Source: Clostridiales bacterium (GTDB lineage Bacteria > Bacillota > Clostridia > Christensenellales > CAG-138). From it: a stretch of 64,000 bases of DNA. The notes beneath the pieces are model-generated. The model was not told the DNA's origin, made no database searches, and saw only the letters and a list, made by a program, of their open reading frames with translations. Below are positions 26,518 through 35,981 of this stretch, in pieces (the stretch's first letter is position 1; each line of letters opens with the position of its first letter). The DNA is taken from assembly GCA_024698505.1 (NCBI GenBank), contig JAILRE010000028.1, positions 1 through 64,000 of the forward strand, written 5' to 3'. The translations under genes and the position numbers were made by a program.

Positions 26518-26590
26518 TTGACATACGGCCTCGGCGGGGGTAAAATGTTAATCGCTTAATTATCAAGCGCTTAATTATAAAGTGCTTAAC
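26518..26590 (+). promoter_or_regulatory. Promoter TTGACA-N17-TAAAAT followed by 15 bp direct repeats
   Basis: -35 26518-26523, -10 26541-26546. CGCTTAATTATCAAG (26553), CGCTTAATTATAAAG (26568), TGCTTAAC (26583). Confidence 0.75.
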
Positions 26591-26671
26591 TGTGCCCGGG
26601 GCGGCTTCGGAGCCGTTTCGCGGGGCGCGGAGAAAACCGGCAAAAACTGCCGAGAAAGGCATAGGGACGAT

Positions 26672-27163
26672 ATGGAAAAGAAATGCCGTGTGGGCGCGAA
26701 GCTCCACCGCATAGATCTTCTGATGCGCTGGCATCTGCGCGCGGAGGATCAGAGCCTCATCCCGCCCGCCCAGATGCGCATGCTGGAGTTCATTTCAAAG
26801 AAATGCGGCTGCACGCAGGCCGAGGTCGCGGAGGAGATGGGCGTTACGCAGGCATCCGTCGCGCAGAGCATAAAGCGCATGGAGGCTTCGGGGCTCATCG
26901 AAAGGAACGCGAGGCAGGGCGATATGAGGGCCAACAGCCTCAGCGTGACGGAAAAGGGCGTGCTCGCCGCGAAGAACTGCCGCCTCGTTTTCGACGGGCT
27001 GGAGAACCGCATGTTCGAGGGCTTTACGGAGGACGAGAAGGCCATGACGGGCGAACTTTTATCGAGGCTCATCGCCAATCTTGAGATGGACGGCACGGGC
27101 GAGATGAACAACATGGAGCTTTCAAAGCTCCTTTCGGGCGAGAGGAAGGGGGAGCGCGAATGA
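26672..27163 (+). CDS. MarR-family transcriptional regulator
   Basis: MEKKCRVGAKLHRIDLLMRWHLRAEDQSLIPPAQMRMLEFISKKCGCTQAEVAEEMGVTQASVAQSIKRMEASGLIERNARQGDMRANSLSVTEKG. Confidence 0.88.
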   Translation: MEKKCRVGAKLHRIDLLMRWHLRAEDQSLIPPAQMRMLEFISKKCGCTQAEVAEEMGVTQASVAQSIKRMEASGLIERNARQGDMRANSLSVTEKGVLAAKNCRLVFDGLENRMFEGFTEDEKAMTGELLSRLIANLEMDGTGEMNNMELSKLLSGERKGERE

Positions 27164-28899
27164 TAAAGAAACTGCTTCCCGCCGTCAAGGGCTACGAAAA
27201 GCAGACCTTCGGCGCGTCGTTCATGATAATTATCGAGGGCGTGCTGGAGATAATGATCCCCTTCTTCATGACCAAGCTCATCAACAAGGGCATCGACGTG
27301 CCGGATCCCTCCCTCAAGGTGATACTGACTTACGGCGGGCTCATGATCCTGATGGCGATATTCGCCCTCATTTCGGGCGCGCTCTGCGCCAGATTCGCCG
27401 CCGTCGCGGGGACGGGCTTCGCCTCGAATCTGCGCAATATGCTGTTCACCAAGGTGCAGGATTTCTCGTTCGCGAACGTAGACAAGTTCTCGAGCGCGAG
27501 CATAGTCACGAGGCTGACGACGGACGTCACCAACATCCAGAACCTCTTTACGATGATAATAAGGATGACCGTCCGCAACTTCATAATTATGATAACGGCG
27601 TTCTGCTTCGCGGTCGCGGTCAACGCTAAGCTCTCGCTCGTATTCGCGGTAACGATACCGCTCCTTGCGGGAGTGCTCCTCTTCATCATGATCAAGGCGC
27701 ACCCGATGTTCGAGAAGATGCTGACGAAGCTGGATCTTATGAACGCCAAGGTGCAGGAGAACCTCATCGCGATAAGGGTCGTAAAGGCCTTCGTCAAGGG
27801 CGAGGACGAGACCGTGAGCTTCGAGGATTCCGCCACGGCTCTTCGCAAAGCGCAGCTTGCCGCGGAGAAGATCGTCATTTGGAACAGCCCCATATCGCAG
27901 CTGATATTCTACGCCGCGATGGTCGCCGTCTGCTTCTTCGGAGGCAAGCTGATAATCGGCGGGCAGATGAAGGTCGGCGATCTTTCGGGCTTCCTCGCCT
28001 ATATCGGCCAGATACTCAGCAGCGTTATGATGCTGTCGATGGTGTTCGTCAGCTTCATTATAACGAGGGCTTCGCAGAAGAGGATAGTCGAGCTGCTCGA
28101 CGAGAAGATCGAGATAGACGATTCCGACGCGGATCCGGAGCTTACCGTTCCGGACGGCAGCGTGGAGTTCGACGGCGTGAATTTCTCCTACGCGAAGGAT
28201 CCCGGCAACCTTACCCTGACGAACGTCGATTTCAAGGTGAGACCGGGCGAAATGATAGGCATTATCGGCGGCACGGGCTCCGCGAAGACTACGCTCGTGC
28301 AGCTCATACCGAGGCTTTACGAGGTGCTTTCGGGTAGCGTTAAGGTCGGCGGGCACGACGTGCGCGAATACAAGCTTAACAATCTCAGGAGCGCCGTCGC
28401 AATGGTGCTGCAGACGAACCTCCTCTTCAGCGGCACCATAGAGGAGAACCTCAGATGGGGCGACGAGAACGCTTCAATGGAGGAGATCGAGGCCGCGGCG
28501 AAGGCCGCCTGTGCGCACGATTTCATAATGAGCTTCCCGGACGGCTACGCGACCGACCTCGGTCAGGGCGGCGTTAACGTTTCCGGCGGGCAGAAGCAGA
28601 GGCTCTGCATAGCGAGGGCGCTTTTGAAAAAGCCGAAGGTCGTCATACTCGACGACTCGACCAGCGCCTGCGACACGGCGACTGACGCCGCGATAAGGAA
28701 GGCGCTCCGCACGCAGCTTCGCGGAACTACGACTTTCATAATCGCGCAGAGGATCGCCTCCGTCGCGGAGGCCGACAGGGTGATGGTAATGGACGACGGC
28801 AGGCTCGTCGCCTTCGACACGCCCGCGAATCTGCTCAAGACCAACGCTATCTACAGAGAGGTCTACGAATCCCAGATGAAGGGAGGCGAGGAGGAATGA
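27160..28899 (+). CDS. ABC exporter half-transporter (TMD-NBD) with non-canonical NBD
   Basis: Six-TM region then NBD: Walker A IIGGTGSAKTTL, signature VSGGQKQR, Walker B VVILDDSTSACDTATD. ATGA overlap with the MarR gene. Confidence 0.9.
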   Translation: MIKKLLPAVKGYEKQTFGASFMIIIEGVLEIMIPFFMTKLINKGIDVPDPSLKVILTYGGLMILMAIFALISGALCARFAAVAGTGFASNLRNMLFTKVQDFSFANVDKFSSASIVTRLTTDVTNIQNLFTMIIRMTVRNFIIMITAFCFAVAVNAKLSLVFAVTIPLLAGVLLFIMIKAHPMFEKMLTKLDLMNAKVQENLIAIRVVKAFVKGEDETVSFEDSATALRKAQLAAEKIVIWNSPISQLIFYAAMVAVCFFGGKLIIGGQMKVGDLSGFLAYIGQILSSVMMLSMVFVSFIITRASQKRIVELLDEKIEIDDSDADPELTVPDGSVEFDGVNFSYAKDPGNLTLTNVDFKVRPGEMIGIIGGTGSAKTTLVQLIPRLYEVLSGSVKVGGHDVREYKLNNLRSAVAMVLQTNLLFSGTIEENLRWGDENASMEEIEAAAKAACAHDFIMSFPDGYATDLGQGGVNVSGGQKQRLCIARALLKKPKVVILDDSTSACDTATDAAIRKALRTQLRGTTTFIIAQRIASVAEADRVMVMDDGRLVAFDTPANLLKTNAIYREVYESQMKGGEEE

Positions 28900-30836
28900 G
28901 CGCAAAGGAATCCGCAAGGGAAGTCAGAGGCCCCGCCGGCAGGGGCGGCCCGAAATTCGGCAAGCCCAAGAACACCAAGGGCACGTTCCTCAGGCTCCTC
29001 AGATACTTCAAGGGTTACGCGGTGATACTCATACTCGTCGCGGTATGCATTATAATCGCGGCGGAGGCGAACGTCTACGGCACGGCGCAGCTGAGGTCGA
29101 TAATAGACGATCATCTCGTTCCCATGTCCAAGACCGGCGCGACGGGCGAGCTTTGGCGTTCGTTCGTGCTCGCTATAATCAAGATGGCGGCCGTGTATCT
29201 CGTCGGCGCGATATGCATTTACGTGCATTCCCGCCTAATGATAAACGTATCGACAGGCATACTGCTCGACATCCGCAAGGAGATGTTCGAGAAGATGCAG
29301 AAGCTCCCCATCAAGTATTTCGATACGCACACCCACGGCGAGATAATGAGCCGCTACACGAACGACACCGACAGCATGAGGGAGATGCTCGGCCAGAGCA
29401 TACCCCAGCTGATAAACAGCGCCTTCAGGGTGGTCAGCGTGTTCGTGATGATGGTGATACTGAGCCCCGTGCTGACGGTAATAACCGTCGTTATGCTCTT
29501 CTTCATGATACTCGTCGTGAAGGCGCTCGGAAAGAGATCCGGCGCGTACTATAAAAAGCGTCAGAAGGCGCTGGGCGTCGCCAACGGCTACATCGAGGAG
29601 ATGACCGAGGGCCAGAAGGTGGTCAAGGTCTTCTGCAGAGAGGAGAAGATAAACGGCGAATTCGCCAAGCTGAACGACGACCTGAGAAGGGCGGAGGCCG
29701 GCGCCAACACCTGGGCGAGCATACTGATGCCCATAATGGGCAATCTCAGCTATATCCAGTACGCGATAACCGCGCTGCTGGGGACCATGATGGCCGTCGC
29801 CGCGCTGACGGGGAACTATCCCGCGTTCATCGCGCTGACCATAGGCCAGCTCATAACCTTCCTCCAGTACACGAGGAACTTCGCGCAGCCCATAACGATG
29901 ATAAGCCAGCAGTTCAACTCGATACTCGCGGCCCTTGCTGGAGCGGAGAGGATATTCGCCCTCATAGACGAGGAGCCCGAGGAGGACGACGGCAGGATAA
30001 GGCTCGTCAACGCGAAAATAGGCGAAGACGGCGAGCTTTCGGAATGCGGCGAGAGGACGGATATCTGGGCGTGGAAGACGCCCGAGGGAAGCCTCACAAG
30101 GGTGCGCGGACACGTCTGCTTCAACGACGTCACGTTCAGCTACGACGGCAAAAAGATCGTGCTCGACGACATAAGCCTCTACGCAAAGCCGGGCCAGAAG
30201 ATAGCCTTCGTCGGCTCCACGGGCGCGGGCAAGACCACGATAACGAATCTAATTAACCGCTTCTACGACATAAGCGAGGGCGAGATAACCTACGACGGCT
30301 TCAACATAAGGGATCTTGCGAAGGACGATCTGAGGCGGAGCCTTGCGATGGTTTTGCAGGACACGCATCTTTTCACGGGGACCGTAATGGAGAACATAAG
30401 GTACGGCCGCAAGGACGCGACGGACGAGGAGGTCATACACGCGGCGAAGCTCGCGAACGCGCACTCGTTCATAATGCATCTGCCCAAGCGCTACGACACG
30501 ATGATCGTCGACGACGGCGAGAACCTCTCGCAGGGGCAGCGCCAGCTGCTCGCGATCGCGAGGGCGGCGGTCGCCGATCCGCCCGTTCTGATACTCGACG
30601 AGGCCACGAGCTCCATCGATACGAGGACGGAGGCGCTCATCGAAAAGGGCATGGATGAGCTTATGAACGGCCGCACCGTGTTCGTGATAGCGCACAGGCT
30701 CTCCACGGTAAGGAACTCCAACGCGATAATGGTGCTGGAGCACGGAAGGATAATCGAGAGGGGCGACCATAAGGAGCTCATCAAGAACAGGGGCAGATAC
30801 TACAAGCTCTACACGGGCGCGTTCGAGCTCAGCTGA
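28896..30836 (+). CDS. ABC exporter half-transporter (TMD-NBD), canonical NBD
   Basis: Walker A VGSTGAGKTTITNL, signature LSQGQRQLLAIARA, Walker B VLILDEATSSID. ATGA overlap with the preceding gene. Confidence 0.92.
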   Translation: MSAKESAREVRGPAGRGGPKFGKPKNTKGTFLRLLRYFKGYAVILILVAVCIIIAAEANVYGTAQLRSIIDDHLVPMSKTGATGELWRSFVLAIIKMAAVYLVGAICIYVHSRLMINVSTGILLDIRKEMFEKMQKLPIKYFDTHTHGEIMSRYTNDTDSMREMLGQSIPQLINSAFRVVSVFVMMVILSPVLTVITVVMLFFMILVVKALGKRSGAYYKKRQKALGVANGYIEEMTEGQKVVKVFCREEKINGEFAKLNDDLRRAEAGANTWASILMPIMGNLSYIQYAITALLGTMMAVAALTGNYPAFIALTIGQLITFLQYTRNFAQPITMISQQFNSILAALAGAERIFALIDEEPEEDDGRIRLVNAKIGEDGELSECGERTDIWAWKTPEGSLTRVRGHVCFNDVTFSYDGKKIVLDDISLYAKPGQKIAFVGSTGAGKTTITNLINRFYDISEGEITYDGFNIRDLAKDDLRRSLAMVLQDTHLFTGTVMENIRYGRKDATDEEVIHAAKLANAHSFIMHLPKRYDTMIVDDGENLSQGQRQLLAIARAAVADPPVLILDEATSSIDTRTEALIEKGMDELMNGRTVFVIAHRLSTVRNSNAIMVLEHGRIIERGDHKELIKNRGRYYKLYTGAFELS

Positions 30837-30863
30837 TAATACCCGCAATAGAAAGGCGATACC

Positions 30864-32780
30864 ATGAGGAACATAAACGATACCACTGTAAACGACCGTT
30901 ACAGGGTCCCCAAGCCCAAAAGGATCGGGGAGGTCCCGAAATATCTGGGAGAGGTTTTCGGGAACTTCTTCTCTAGGCTCTTCTACATATTCCGCCTCGT
31001 TTGGGAGACGAAGCGGTCGATGCTCTTCATAATGATATTCATGGCCGTGTTCAACGGCGTGATGCCCGTAATCGGCTCGATCATCGGCGCAAGGATAATC
31101 AACCGCCTTGCCGAGGTCTACGCCGGCGCGCAGCTGGCGTTCGGCGTGATAGCCGTGCTGCTCGTGCTGCAGTTCGTCTATATGTTCATCAATCAGGCGG
31201 TGACGCGGCTCTACGCAACGGTCGCGTCCGTCAGCGGCGAGCAGGTCACAAACCACGTCAAGATGAAGATAATGGAGAAGGCGCGCGAGGTCGACATGGT
31301 GAGCTTCGACTCGCCCGACTTCTACGCCCGCATGGAGAACGCCAACCGCGAGGCGGGCATGAGGCCGATAATGATAATGAGCTCGACCTTCTCCGTGCTC
31401 AGCACGCTCATCAGCATAGTCAGCTACATAATAGTGCTCTTCGCGGTAAGCGCGTGGGCGCCGTGGCTGATAATACTCGTATCCATCCCGACGACGATAG
31501 TCAATTTCGTCTATAAGAAGAAGAACGTCAACTACATGTTCTTCCGCTCCAAGAACCGCCGCCAGATGGATTATTATTCGCAGACGGTCATAGACAAGGA
31601 CCTCGTCAAGGAGGTCAGGATGTTCGGCCTCGGCGGGACCTTCTGCGACAAATACCGCGCCTCCTTCGACGAATACTACCGCGGCCTGAGGAAGCTTCGC
31701 ATCGAGGAATGTCTGTACGGGCTCGCCGCCGCCGCGGTGACGAGCGCGGTCTACTGCCTGCTTTACATATTCCTCGCCAAGGGCGTTTACCGCGGCGAGT
31801 TCGCGGTGGGCGATTTCTCGCTCTACACGGGCGCGATCACCGCGATAGGCGCGGGCGTCACGAGCCTTATTACCAACACGGCGGGCATTTACGAGGGTAC
31901 GCTTTTCATAGACAACCTCATTTCTTTCCTTGACGAAAAGCCCACGATAGTTCCCATCCTCGACGAGCCGAGGCACGTGAAGAGGGGCGAAGGCCACACG
32001 ATCGAGTTCCGAGACGTGCATTTTCGCTATCAGGGCCTCGAAAGGGACGTCCTGAAGGGCATAAACCTCACGATCAACGAGGGCGAAACGGTGGTCATAG
32101 TCGGTCTCAACGGCGCGGGCAAGACGACGCTCGTCAAGCTCCTTACAAGGCTCTACGATCCCTCCTCCGGAACGGTGCTCCTTGACGGGCACGACATAAG
32201 GGAGTACGACGTAGAGGAGCTCTACGACATGTTCGGCATGATATTCCAGGATTTCGGCAAGTACGCCGTCACCGCGGGGGAGAACATCGTGTTCGGCGAC
32301 CTCGAGAGGGAGGCCGGCCCCGAGGAGATGAAGAACGCCGCCGCGAGGAGCGGAGCCGATCAGTTCATAGAGAAGCTGAAAAACGGCTACGATACGCCCC
32401 TCATGCGCTATTTCGAGGCGGACGGCGCGGAGCTCTCGATAGGGCAGTGGCAGAAGCTCGCGATAGCAAGAGCGTTCTATTCCGACTCGGATATCCTGAT
32501 ACTGGACGAGCCCACCGCCTCGCTCGACCCGATGGCGGAGCAGGAGATATTCAATCAGTTCAACGAGCTGCGCCATAACAAGACCAGCATATTCATCTCC
32601 CACCGCCTCTCCAGCGCGACGATCGCGGACAAGATACTCGTTATGGAGGACGGCATGATAGTAGAATGCGGCACGCACCGCGAGCTTATGGATCTTAAGG
32701 GCAAGTACTACACGCTCTTCCACACGCAGGCCGCCAGATACGCCGAGGAGGCCGAAAAGGATCCCTATTCGGCGACGTGA
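30864..32780 (+). CDS. ABC exporter half-transporter (TMD-NBD), third member
   Basis: MRNINDTTVNDRYRVPKPKRIGEVPKYLGEVFGNFFSRLFYIFRLVWETKRSMLF...VVIVGLNGAGKTTLVKLLTRLYDP...LSIGQWQKLAIARAF...DILILDEPTASLDP. Confidence 0.9.
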   Translation: MRNINDTTVNDRYRVPKPKRIGEVPKYLGEVFGNFFSRLFYIFRLVWETKRSMLFIMIFMAVFNGVMPVIGSIIGARIINRLAEVYAGAQLAFGVIAVLLVLQFVYMFINQAVTRLYATVASVSGEQVTNHVKMKIMEKAREVDMVSFDSPDFYARMENANREAGMRPIMIMSSTFSVLSTLISIVSYIIVLFAVSAWAPWLIILVSIPTTIVNFVYKKKNVNYMFFRSKNRRQMDYYSQTVIDKDLVKEVRMFGLGGTFCDKYRASFDEYYRGLRKLRIEECLYGLAAAAVTSAVYCLLYIFLAKGVYRGEFAVGDFSLYTGAITAIGAGVTSLITNTAGIYEGTLFIDNLISFLDEKPTIVPILDEPRHVKRGEGHTIEFRDVHFRYQGLERDVLKGINLTINEGETVVIVGLNGAGKTTLVKLLTRLYDPSSGTVLLDGHDIREYDVEELYDMFGMIFQDFGKYAVTAGENIVFGDLEREAGPEEMKNAAARSGADQFIEKLKNGYDTPLMRYFEADGAELSIGQWQKLAIARAFYSDSDILILDEPTASLDPMAEQEIFNQFNELRHNKTSIFISHRLSSATIADKILVMEDGMIVECGTHRELMDLKGKYYTLFHTQAARYAEEAEKDPYSAT

Positions 32781-32877
32781 TTTATAATTAGGAAGGGACG
32801 AGTAAAGAATAAAGCATTGGAAGGCGAGCGACAGATGTGTTTTCTATCGTCCCTTTCAACAAAGACCGATAGACGGG

Positions 32878-32920
32878 AAGCATGGCATGGAGTATTGCTC
32901 TCTTGCCATGCTTTGCTTTT
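32878..32920 (+). terminator. Terminator hairpin after the ABC operon
   Basis: AAGCATGGCA...TGCCATGCTTtgctttttt. Confidence 0.7.
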
Positions 32921-33054
32921 TAAGCCGCGAGCGTTGCTCGCTTAGGCGAACGCTCCAAGACGAGCATTCGCCTATCGCGGGGAGCTTTTAATTTGATCAA
33001 TTGTGGCATTTTGTTAAAAAATAAATATAAAATCGGCAAAAAACCAATCCGAGG

Positions 33055-33083
33055 TTGCATTCCCGACTCTTCTGTGCTACAAT
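33055..33083 (+). promoter_or_regulatory. Promoter of the pgs locus
   Basis: TTGCAT-N17-TACAAT. Downstream inverted repeat TTGGG-N10-CCCAA (about 33108-33125). Confidence 0.65.
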
Positions 33084-33161
33084 AGAATTTGGTATTATCC
33101 GCGTATTGGGTAAATAATTCCCAAAACGGCCGGAATTCTGCTTTACTACGGAGGAACCCTA

Positions 33162-34367
33162 TTGGAATATTTAGCTGTGTACATATTGTTTGCCGTATGT
33201 GCGATCGTTCTTATAGTGCTCGGCATTCTTGAGAAACGGAAGCACCTCAAACAGGTTGCGAAGATACCCATGCGTATCAACGTCAACGGTATCCGCGGCA
33301 AGTCCACGATCACCCGTATGATAACCGCCATGCTGAAGTACCACGGCGTGAAGGTTATCGGCAAGACGACGGGCAGCGCCGCGAGGATGCTCTATTGGGA
33401 CGCCGATGAGGAGCCCATCGACCGTAAGCCCGAGGGCGCGAACATCAAGGAACAGCTCGGCGTTATAAGCCGCGCCGCCGACATGGGCGCGGAGGCGCTC
33501 GTCTGCGAGTGCATGGCCGTCAAGCCCGAGCTTCAGAAGATCTATCAGGAGCAGATGATCAAGGCGCAGATCGGCGTCATAGTCAATGTGCTCCCCGATC
33601 ACATCGACGAGATGGGCCCGACCCTGGACGAGATCGCTCTCGCCTTCACGGTCACCATCCCCTATAACGGCATACTCGTTCTCGGCTCGAGCGACTACAC
33701 CGAGTACTTCTCCAAGATTGCGAAGGAGAGGGGCACCAAGGTCTTCGTCGCGGACGAGAGCAAGATCCCCGAGGGTTACCTCGATAAATTCAATTACGCC
33801 GTATTCCCCAACAACGTCGCCGTTCCTCTCGCGCTGGCGGAGGCTCTCGGCATCGACCGCGAGGAGGCGCTGGCCGGCATACTCACCGCGCCGCCCGATC
33901 CCGGCATCGCGACGGTCAATCCCGTCGGCGATCCCGCGAACGAGGATTTCTTCGTTAACGGCTTCGCGGCGAACGATCCCGTTTCGACCCTTCAGATCTG
34001 GGATTACGTCAAGCGCAGGGGCTGCTCCGACGAGAACCTGATCGTGCTCGCCAACTGCCGAGGCGACCGAGGCGACCGTACCCGCCAGATGGCGGAGGAC
34101 GTCATCCCCAAGCTTCCCTGCAGGACGGTCATGGCCGTCGGCAAGAACACCAAGCCCATTACGGACGCCTTCCATAAGGGCAAATTCAAGGCCGAGTATC
34201 TGAACCTCGACTCCGCAAGGCCCGAGAAGGTCGTCGCCGAGATCGAAAAGCGCCTCGGCAAGGCCGTGATATTCGGCATAGGCAACATCCACGGTATAGG
34301 CGAAGAGCTTATCGAGGGGATCATGAACATCGGTAAAAATGAAAAGGAGGATGGCGTCAACGCCTGA
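33162..34367 (+). CDS. pgsB: Poly-gamma-glutamate synthase PgsB/CapB
   Basis: MEYLAVYILFAVCAIVLIVLGILEKRKHLKQVAKIPMRINVNGIRGKSTITRMITAMLKYHGVKVIGKTTGSAARMLYWD...: N-terminal TM plus Mur-ligase-like P-loop NGIRGKST. TTG start with GGAGG RBS. Confidence 0.92.
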   Translation: MEYLAVYILFAVCAIVLIVLGILEKRKHLKQVAKIPMRINVNGIRGKSTITRMITAMLKYHGVKVIGKTTGSAARMLYWDADEEPIDRKPEGANIKEQLGVISRAADMGAEALVCECMAVKPELQKIYQEQMIKAQIGVIVNVLPDHIDEMGPTLDEIALAFTVTIPYNGILVLGSSDYTEYFSKIAKERGTKVFVADESKIPEGYLDKFNYAVFPNNVAVPLALAEALGIDREEALAGILTAPPDPGIATVNPVGDPANEDFFVNGFAANDPVSTLQIWDYVKRRGCSDENLIVLANCRGDRGDRTRQMAEDVIPKLPCRTVMAVGKNTKPITDAFHKGKFKAEYLNLDSARPEKVVAEIEKRLGKAVIFGIGNIHGIGEELIEGIMNIGKNEKEDGVNA

Positions 34368-34372
34368 TCGGT

Positions 34373-34822
34373 ATGGAACTGTCGTATGTTTACACTTCAA
34401 TAATATTGGGTATCGCTGTCAGCCTTATATTCACTGAGCTGACCGGTATCTCCGCGGGCGGCATAGTCGTTCCCGCTTATCTCGCGCTCACCGTCAACCA
34501 GCCCAGCGTGCTCATCAGCACCGTCGCGATCGGCCTCGTCGCCTACGTCGTAGTCGAGTTCGGCCTTTCACGCTTCCTGATGCTCTACGGCAAGCGCAAG
34601 TTCGCGGCGTTCGTGTTCATAGCGCTGATACTCCGCATAATCTTCAACCTCGCGTTCGGCGGCATATTCGACGCTCTCGACGCGTTGACCAGCGTCGGCG
34701 TCATCACCGCGGCCCTCATAGCTTCCACCGTTTCCAAGCAGGGCCTTCCCTACACTCTTCTCGGCACCGTCGTCGTAACTGCGATCGTCTACGTCGGCGC
34801 GGAACTCATTGCAATGGTGTGA
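34373..34822 (+). CDS. pgsC: Poly-gamma-glutamate biosynthesis protein PgsC/CapC
   Basis: MELSYVYTSIILGIAVSLIFTELTGISAGGIVVPAYLALTVNQPSVLISTVAIGLVAYVVVEFGLSRFLMLYGKRKFAAFV: PgsC-type membrane protein following pgsB. Confidence 0.92.
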   Translation: MELSYVYTSIILGIAVSLIFTELTGISAGGIVVPAYLALTVNQPSVLISTVAIGLVAYVVVEFGLSRFLMLYGKRKFAAFVFIALILRIIFNLAFGGIFDALDALTSVGVITAALIASTVSKQGLPYTLLGTVVVTAIVYVGAELIAMV

Positions 34823-34832
34823 GGAGCTTAAG

Positions 34833-35963
34833 ATGGATCCTAACGCAAAACTCAGTTTAAGATACAGGGTGCAGCGCAGCATCCGGAGGAGGAAGCCGAT
34901 ATCCCCCCTCTGGTACCTGCTGATCGCCGCGTTCCTTATCGGGATCTGCGTCCTTCTGAAGCATTTCCCGATCGATAAGAAGCCCGCCTCCTACGACGGC
35001 ATCGCCGGAACGGGCGTCTTCACCGCCACCTTCGCCGGGAACGTCAACTCGGTCGGCGACGGCGAGAAGATGACCGCCGCCGATTACGCCGCCTATTTCG
35101 AAGGCGTGAAGGAGCTCTTCGCCAAGTCCGATTACGTGAGCGTCGCCGTGAACGACCCCATACTGGACGATCACGTCGAGACCTACAAGAGCGGCATGTC
35201 CGTCAAGTTCTCCGAGAAGTACTTCAATTACGAGCTCGCCGACGCCCTGCGCGGCCTCAACGTAACGGACGCCGTCATCTGCAACAGGAACATTTTCCGT
35301 TACGGCTCGAAGGGCGCTCTGGAGACCGCTAAGACTCTTGAAATGGCGGATATGTACATCTCCGGCATCGAGACCTCCAACTCAGTTGACGGCGTCGATA
35401 TCTCCATCTACAATACCGGAGATTTCGATATCATTCACATCGGAGCCGAGGCCTCCGACGACAGGACTCGCGATTACTCCAGCTACGATATCCGCACCTA
35501 TAACGCGAAGGACAACAACGTTGCCCGCGATATCGAGAACATCCGTCAGCAGAACCCCCGCGCGTTCATCGCGGTGACCTTCAGCTGGGGCGAGAATTAC
35601 CTGCTCAAGCCCTCCTCCTACATGAAGAAGCTCTGCCGCTCCGCTATCGACGCGGGCGCGAACCTCGTCATCGGCACGGGCATCCAGATGGTGCTCTCCG
35701 CCGAAAAGTACGGCGACGGCTACATTTTCTACGGTCTCGGCAACCTCGTTTCCGAGGAGGCCTACACGATGACTCAGCGCGGCGCGATACTCAACTGCGT
35801 ATTCGACGAGGCCGGTCACGTGACCTATGAGCTCGTCCCGCTCTCCGTAAAGAACGGAACTCCCCAGCTCAGCGATTCCAAACTGATACTCAGGACCCTC
35901 GTTTCCGACATCGGCAAGGAAGCCGAATACAGGATCGAAAACGGCAGGCTGATCCTCAACTAA
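34833..35963 (+). CDS. pgsA: Poly-gamma-glutamate biosynthesis protein PgsA/CapA (metallophosphatase-like)
   Basis: N-terminal TM then GVFTATFAGNVNSVGDGEKM...AFIAVTFSWGENYLLKPSSYMKKLCRSAIDAGANLVIGTGIQMVLSAEKYGDGYIFYGLGNLVSE: CapA-like domain. Confidence 0.85.
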   Translation: MDPNAKLSLRYRVQRSIRRRKPISPLWYLLIAAFLIGICVLLKHFPIDKKPASYDGIAGTGVFTATFAGNVNSVGDGEKMTAADYAAYFEGVKELFAKSDYVSVAVNDPILDDHVETYKSGMSVKFSEKYFNYELADALRGLNVTDAVICNRNIFRYGSKGALETAKTLEMADMYISGIETSNSVDGVDISIYNTGDFDIIHIGAEASDDRTRDYSSYDIRTYNAKDNNVARDIENIRQQNPRAFIAVTFSWGENYLLKPSSYMKKLCRSAIDAGANLVIGTGIQMVLSAEKYGDGYIFYGLGNLVSEEAYTMTQRGAILNCVFDEAGHVTYELVPLSVKNGTPQLSDSKLILRTLVSDIGKEAEYRIENGRLILN

Positions 35964-35981
35964 ACAAGGTTGGTACAAAAC

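Noticed and set aside
26749-32723. Long minus-strand ORFs (535, 292 and 824 aa) opposite the MarR/ABC operon
   Set aside because: Biased His/Glu/Arg-rich composition typical of antisense frames; plus strand encodes canonical ABC proteins.
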